Source: Sacculina carcini
Taxonomy: Eukaryota > Arthropoda > Thecostraca > Sacculinidae
Length of the DNA stretch: 64,000 nt
Assembly (NCBI GenBank): GCA_916048095.2
Contig: OU696582.1
Span: 2,610,001-2,674,000 of the forward strand
Direction: 5' to 3'
Both the position numbers and the translations under genes were made by a program. Positions 54,738-61,600 of the stretch are shown here, piece by piece. How positions within the stretch are numbered: the stretch's first letter is position 1; each line of letters starts with the position of its first letter. The notes below the pieces were generated by a model. That model ran no database searches. It was not told the DNA's origin and worked only from the letters and a program-made list of their open reading frames with translations.

Positions 54738-57680
54738 CTTAAGGATTTCTAGGGAGCATATTAAATTTTATTTGTTCAATATCAAATTTATCGGGTTGAC
54801 TATCTGTTGTGGTATTATCGAAAGCTTCGCATATACGCACCATAGAACATCAACAACATATGTTATTCATTGCATACAGTCAGATTATCACATTGTTTTC
54901 ACAAGCGCTTAAAATAAAATAAACAACAGACAGGGTTATTAATTATTTTCAATAGAAGCGCAACCGAACAGAGAAACACGTTTGTACAGATTTGAAATAA
55001 TACTTGATGATCTAGGGGAGTGGTTCTTAACATTCTTTAGTTTTCGCACCTCTTTTAAATCAGTACTCAACTTTCGAACCACCATTATGCCCGCAGTCAG
55101 TCCTCGCACCACTGGATCCTTGATAAGTATACGAAAATATAAATATACAAACGACGTAATGACAAAACGTTCTGATTTAATACTCATTTATACAACTCCT
55201 TTAAGAGAATTATGCAAAACTAAGTTTTTCAGGAAAAATAGAATGCATATAGGTTAAACATATAATTTTTTTTCAATTATAGGAATCCCCGCACACCCAG
55301 AATCCAGGTTCGTACCCCAAGGGGGTGCGAGCACCCCAGATCAAGAACCGCTGATCTAGGGCAATGCAGATGAAAACGTTCAGTCTGGTGTAATCTCCTC
55401 TCATGATACTATTTATTTCTGGATTATATTTCAACTTTCATGTATTTCGTATCCCTAGCAAAGGGAACAATGAAATCAAAATCTGCGGTGCGTACAAGAA
55501 AATTGGTGGGACTAAACGTGATTTACGGCATTCATGGGCTTGGATCCAGGAACTATGAGGGTATACATCGACAAATTGACTGGAGGTATGAACATGTAAT
55601 TATACCTTCCGATAATTCTGCAGAGTTCAGCTCATTAGGAATACTGTCATCAAAATCAGCATAGCAAATATGTAACAACACTTGACAAGTACATGTGTAT
55701 GTGTGTGTGCATCCGTGTCTGTTAAGTTCAATATATATTCACGCATTGATGTATTGGTTGTGTGTTGGAATTAAATAGGCAGTAAATAATTGAGGGCCCA
55801 TGCAATTGACTAACTGAATCAGATTTGAACACTAATTCATGATGGCTGTCATCCCCCCGAGCTTCGACACAAATATTCTCACTTCATTGAATAAGAATAG
55901 AAGGGAGAATATTCATTGAACAAGTTGGCCGTGTAAAGCACACGCACACACAGTCACAAACCTCGAAATTTCCCGTCTTGCGCACGAACGGCTGAGAGCA
56001 GATCACGATAACGACCAGTAGGAGCAGCATGACCACCCCGGACGGGTTGGCAAGGCCGGTGATGGTGCCGAACATTCCGGGACGATTTGTGAACAGCCAC
56101 TCGGCCACAGAAAATTGACCCGAGTTGATACCGTTGGTGTAAGTCTGGTGGATGACGTCTGTGGCTGCGGTCACACCATACATCATGTAAGGGCCAAACC
56201 CAATTATCATCCATCATTGTACTTAACCTGAAAAAATTTAGTTTTATTAGAATAGCTCTCTGGAAGAGTGTTTAATGAATTCTGGTATCAAGTAGTGTGA
56301 AATGATCATGGTATTCGGCCAAAACACTTACTGAAGAAACAAAAACAAACCCGACATAACACAAACATTCACCACAAAGAGTGGTGGCGCCAGGATGTTT
56401 CCTGTAGATAACTGGATGGGGTACTAGGGAAAATGCGCGGTACCTTGGCGAAACATGAGGAACAACACTCAAAATATCCATTGTTAGAATTTTTGGGATT
56501 AAAACATTAAATGCCTGAGTGACAGTTGCTACACCGGCAGAAGTCGAAGCTTATGAACACACAGGTGTGCCCTGTGCAGCTCGCTGTCACCGCAGAACCG
56601 ACCCTCTCCACGCCATGTCGCCACAAGGACGAAACCGTATTAGAGAGGGCCACCTCCCCAGAATGCCTCACACAACACATGGCTGACTGCTGGTACCATT
56701 TACTGCTGGGTGGACAGGGACTGTTGGCTCATAGAATTCGCCCAAGAAATTCTGCTCCGCCGGGCTACGAACCACGGACCTCCGCTTGTGAAGCGGGTGT
56801 GCTAACCACTACACTACGGATTCCACAAAGGATCAGAGGGGCTCAGAGGGAGGCGGGAAAATTTCGGGGAGACTTCAGCCCCTCCAAACCCCCAGCCTAT
56901 TCTCCTCTGACACCCCACATACCACAACAAAAGAGGATTTAAGATATCAGGATGTCGTGAATATATTTAATACATCTGACAAAATCAATTCACTCATTTT
57001 GCGGAATACATTTCAATTTCACGGTGTATTTTTGCGATTTCGATTAATTTACATGTATATTGTATAACAACATTGAGTTATTTTAGTTGACTTGCAGTTA
57101 ATACTTATTTGACAAGCTTAAGGGAATTGAGTCCAAAATCGGTGAGAACAATGAGCTACACCAGTGGATCATAACATGTGAACCATCTTCATTCTCTTCA
57201 TTTCATTCTTCACTTCATTCTCTTCATTCTCATGATTAATGAACCATCTCTTCATTCTCCACAATAGCGGTGATAATTTCAATATATTCAATTGCTACAT
57301 CAAAATAAAAGTCAAGAGGTCAATAGAAACAAAAATAAACGAATTTTAATTGATAAAAACACACATTTGTCCTCCTGTCCGTCCTTTAGATTCCCACTTT
57401 GCAACTTTTCTATTCCCCACCAGTGGGGAAATTCCCACAGGCAAAAAAACCACTAGTCTACACAAGGTGCCAATTAATCTTAAGAATGATTTATACGTTG
57501 ATGCCCAACATATATATACTACCTAAAGAGACGTTTTGCCAAAATTGAAGATTTTGATTCTGCTAATTTTTTATATTCCACCTGAAATTATTGTGATTCT
57601 CCCAAAAACAGTGAAACGTGACTGATTAATTGAACCAATGTCTGCATTCTATTTTACAATACAGTATAATTCTTATAATT

Positions 57681-57757
<77 letters not shown>

Positions 57758-57922
57758 GTATATTCAAGAGTACATTCAAATAGATGAATACAGCAAAATA
57801 GATGGCGAGAATTGCACAATTTTAAAATAAGCTGATATTTTATTTTATTTTATTTATATTTGAATTTCAATGTATGCATTTTATATCCCGCATTCGCACG
57901 TATTAACAAGTACGTGTATTTA

Positions 57923-57954
<32 letters not shown>

Positions 57955-58077
57955 CTGTATGTGTCTGCCTGTATGTGTGTGTATGTGTGTCTGTACGACT
58001 TCAATTTGGTATTTTTCAGCTGACGCAAAACTTGAACCAATTTCTCAGACAGTGGCTGGCGTCAATATAAGCACACA

Positions 58078-58153
<76 letters not shown>

Positions 58154-58632
58154 CGCACACACATGCACGTGCACGTGGGACAAGACACGTGTAGCTACAT
58201 GGGCTTATCTAATGAGAAAAGACAGCTGCACTGTGTCTGTGAGTGAGCGACAGATTAGAACGCTGAACTCTACAAATTTGTCATTGTTTGTGACCGTACA
58301 GTGCACGCACGTACACGCACTCGCACGTACACGCACACAAACACACACACACGCACACACGCACGCACACACGCACTCATGAAGTCTTGGAGAGTGTAAA
58401 GGCGGCAGCACAATTTAATAGGTGCCCAGTAACAGTATGAAGACAGTGCAGACTTGAAATGAGTTGCACTGGCGCATCCAGAGGGGGGCTTAGCAAGTTG
58501 AAGCCCCTCGCCCCCTTAAAATGTTTTCATCAACTCCTCATAATTAAGAGGTATACTAAAAGAGATAAATCAAAAATATATCTTTGTAGAATGTGTTGAT
58601 ATAAGCATTATCTCAAAGCATTATCGCGCATT

Positions 58633-58677
<45 letters not shown>

Positions 58678-61600
58678 GTTAGTATATGATTGAAAAATGC
58701 CCCAAGTCATGACCTTGACAAGCTACCTAGTAACGCATACAAAATTCAGCGTCCCCTCCCCAAAAATTGCAATCTGGATCCGCTATTGAACGCTTGGGAC
58801 GGACGAGAGACGTTGTGCAGCTCCCAGGCACACACACACACAAACACACACATACACACACACACACATACACACACCACACACGCAGAGTCTTGGCGAA
58901 AACGTAATTTAGCCCGTTGTCAAATGAAAATCTCGACAAATAGCCAATAATAAAGTGCAAATGACCCAGGATAACGTTTTTGCAGTTATGGCGAAATTGG
59001 TGCCAAACACAAATATTGTCCAGGCACTTGTGTAGTAAGTATTTTCAATCTCAGGTGTGGCACACCAACATAATTGTATAACCCCAAAGATATTTTAAAA
59101 GATATACTTCATAAACATACATATGGCTCAAAGATACAAAGATATACATATGGCTCATTAAATTATATACTTGAATACAATTATTTGCTTATAATTATCT
59201 ATTGATCGTGTTCTATTATTTACTTCAAACTGTATCGAAATCCTATACGCGCGTCTTAATGTTTTTAATCACTTAAATCTGTTGAACGTTTTGTGTTCTT
59301 AGCTGGTCTTTTTGATGTACTCGTATATATAAAATTATGCTTGATAAAGCCTTGTTGAGGCGAAACGTTGTATAAATACAGATATAAAAAATTATACAAA
59401 TACATTTTTTGTTTTGGCAAGAACAAATGAAGTCAAGTGAAAAATATAGAAATTTAAAATATTTGACAACTCACTAATCTGCCGCTGAAACAGAATATCC
59501 CTGAAATTTAGAATTTTGATGCATTGAATCAGCAATAATTCGTCGTTTGATTATTGAATAAATAAATATATCAGCATTGCAGACATGAACCGCACCAGAA
59601 GCAGAATAAATCAAGAGTTTTTTATACAAAATCCAATTGATTTGTTTTGAGTTATAGACATAATATAACATAAATATGCAATATACTACCAAAAAATTAT
59701 TGCCACATATTATTAATTGATAATGTATAAAAAAACTATTGAATTTGTCAATTTTGTCAAATTTAATAGTGGAAAATCAGTGAAAAAAGAAATGTTTACA
59801 GATCACTGATATATACAATCCCGATCTATTTAAATAACCTTAAACGATATGACTATGACTGCGTATATGACTCATAATTTCATTTGATAGCTATTCGTGC
59901 AATTTGCAATGTTGCTCTTGCTCACTGAGATAGAGTAGATGTCCGAGCGTGTGCAAGCAGCTGTAGACGAACACAAACCAACCAGCCATCTTATGAAAGT
60001 AGATGTGCTGGTCCAGAGGTAGATAGCTGCCCAGGCCGTGAGTGCGAGCATAGGTCATCAAATTTCTCAGCATTACGACCAGTAGGAAGGCGCAGTTGAA
60101 ATTCAAACACTGACCTGCCCATCCATCACACACACACACACACACACACATGCATACATACACATACCGTAAAACCTCCGCACCGTAAGACCGTGGTATA
60201 GGAATAGATTTCTGGGTACTGGAATAAACTATCAACGGTTTATGAATGATAAAGGTATCAATGATGATGTTATTTCCTAGTAATGCGTATCTAGTAGAGT
60301 AAATTCAAGCGATTGAAATACTCGTGGATCTGGAAGACATACGATAGGATTGGTGATAGGATTATTTGAACAGTCAAGTAAAGGGTGTATGGGACCATAT
60401 TCGACAATACAACGGGGGTAGGAAGCATCAAAAGGTTAAGAGCACCTGCTCTAATTGAACGACACCTCTAATTAAATGTCACTTTGATTAATTATTCTCT
60501 TTAAGCAATAGCTATGACGAACTTAATTTTATTGATTAATTTGTGATTTCTCACCGGTAATGACGCTGTATTTATGTACTATGTTAAATGAATATGCATC
60601 CGTTACCAAAAATAGACCGACATGCCGCTCAAATAGAAGTGTAATAGTATATACACATGCACATATAGACACCCACTCAAACGCGTAGATATCGTGAAAA
60701 CGAGGAAAAAGCACCGAAGGAGTTATGCAGTAAAACGTGAATGATATTTTGGCTATCGCCGTGCGCTGAAGCAGTGGAAAACAACAGGAATATTTAGTAG
60801 ATGAATGAAATAGTTTGACGGCAAATCGTTCAGGGGATGGAAGATTGATAACTGGTTCTCAACAGTGCGACACAACGATTGATTCTATACAGTTCCCTAT
60901 GGATTATGCAATCCGAAAAACACAAAAACGAAACGTGGAAATCAATTGAGTTCCAGTTCACTCGCTTCAAACTCATTTCTTCAAAAAACTGTTTAACAGT
61001 GGCTGCGTCAGGATTCTTCAAGTGGGAGGCTGAGAGGGAGAAAGGAAAACATATGCAAGGACTTGGCAAAACATGAGGAACTACACTCCAAATGTTTGTG
61101 GTCGGGATTTTTTTGCGGGAGTGGGCTCAGGAGGGTGTTTGACACATTTTTTAGCCCTCATCTCTTGTTTGAACCTCAGTCCTCATTTTTGGGCCTCGGC
61201 AATTATTTATTGAGCATCAGCCCTAATTTCTTGGGCCAAATCACTTCTAAGTCTCTCGTTGCCGCCGTCACTGCTGTACAATCAATAAAAATGTACGCTT
61301 TATGGACTACGTGGTGTAGTTGTTGAAACATCCGCCTCACAAGCGGGAGTTCCGAGGTTCGAAGCCCGGGGGAGCAGAATTTCATTGGGCGAATTCTACA
61401 ATCCCACAGCCCCTGTCCACACAGCAGAAAATGATGGTACCAGATATCAGTCATGAGTTGTGCCATGCATTCTGAGGAGGTGGCCCTCTCTAATACGTCT
61501 TACGTCCTTGTGGCGCCATAGCGTGGAGAGGGTCGGTTCTGCGGTGGCAGCGAGCTGCACGGGGCACACCTGTGTGTGTTCATAAGCTTCGGCTTCTGGC

